The notes under the pieces are model-generated. The model saw nothing but the letters and a program-made list of their open reading frames with translations, did not search any database and was not told the origin of the DNA. The translations under genes and the position numbers were made by a program. Shown here piece after piece: positions 6,750 through 6,804 of a DNA stretch of 6,804 bases (position 1 is its first letter; each line of letters opens with the position of its first letter). Origin of the DNA: JBBARC01 sp040400005 (GTDB taxonomy: Bacteria > Pseudomonadota > Alphaproteobacteria > Acetobacterales > Acetobacteraceae); assembly GCA_040400005.1 (NCBI GenBank), contig JBBARC010000076.1, positions 1 through 6,804 on the forward strand, in the 5' to 3' direction.

Positions 6750-6781
6750 CTTCTTTTTCGTAACTCCCAAGCCCCCTGGGC
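6750..6781 (+). repeat. Intergenic repeat, right copy
   Basis: CTTCTTTTTC (6750-6759) is followed directly by GTAACTCCCAAGCCCC (6760-6775) and CTGGGC. Both main blocks match the left copy exactly in inverted orientation, but the 11-base block that completes the left hairpin is missing here. It begins nine bases after the mutM stop codon. No gene is visible between mutM and the window edge. Whether it serves any 3'-end function for mutM is unknown; without the second arm it cannot form the hairpin of the left copy. Confidence 0.6.
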
Positions 6782-6804
6782 CAGCAGGACCTTAAAATCT
6801 CTTG

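Noticed and set aside
8..6781. Terminal inverted repeats of a transposon or composite mobile element
   Set aside because: The intervening genes are conserved housekeeping genes with no transposase, and each repeat sits in the same place relative to a gene end, which fits an intergenic repeat better.
6750..6804. Intrinsic terminator for mutM
   Set aside because: There is a T-rich stretch (TTCTTTTTC) but no stable GC-rich stem immediately before it, and the later CTGGGCCAG inverted repeat has no T-run after it.

Overview
The window looks like chromosomal DNA from a GC-rich alphaproteobacterium. The divergent mutM / ubiE-coaBC-dut arrangement is typical of that class, and the protein sequences look alphaproteobacterial, possibly Rhodospirillales or Acetobacterales. 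The order is a guess: there is no 16S rRNA or other strong marker here. The region is densely coding, with six genes and almost no spacer. I see no tRNA, rRNA, CRISPR array, transposase, integrase or phage gene.

Layout. Five genes lie on the minus strand and read right to left as one tightly packed unit: ubiE (ubiquinone/menaquinone C-methyltransferase), coaBC (bifunctional coenzyme A biosynthesis enzyme), a large hybrid sensor histidine kinase, dut (dUTPase) and a small VTT/TVP38-family membrane protein. Neighbours overlap or sit within a few bases of each other, so co-transcription and translational coupling are likely. mutM (formamidopyrimidine-DNA glycosylase) lies at the right end on the plus strand, divergent from ubiE, with only 30 bases between the two start codons. 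Bases 1-68 and 6741-6804 are non-coding and carry two copies of a short repeat in inverted orientation.

How the genes fit together. UbiE works in respiratory quinone synthesis, CoaBC makes 4'-phosphopantetheine for coenzyme A, Dut keeps uracil out of DNA and supplies dUMP, and MutM removes oxidised purines. These are housekeeping functions that share a conserved neighbourhood rather than a pathway. Two things depart from the arrangement I would expect: ubiB is absent between ubiE and coaBC, and a 2.7 kb hybrid histidine kinase sits between coaBC and dut.

I find no convincing undescribed system. The observations most worth checking are the MutM C-terminal zinc finger, which lacks its last cysteine; the kinase insertion and missing ubiB; and the matching repeats at both ends, each just downstream of a transcription unit, which might be a dispersed intergenic repeat at which an assembly contig broke.
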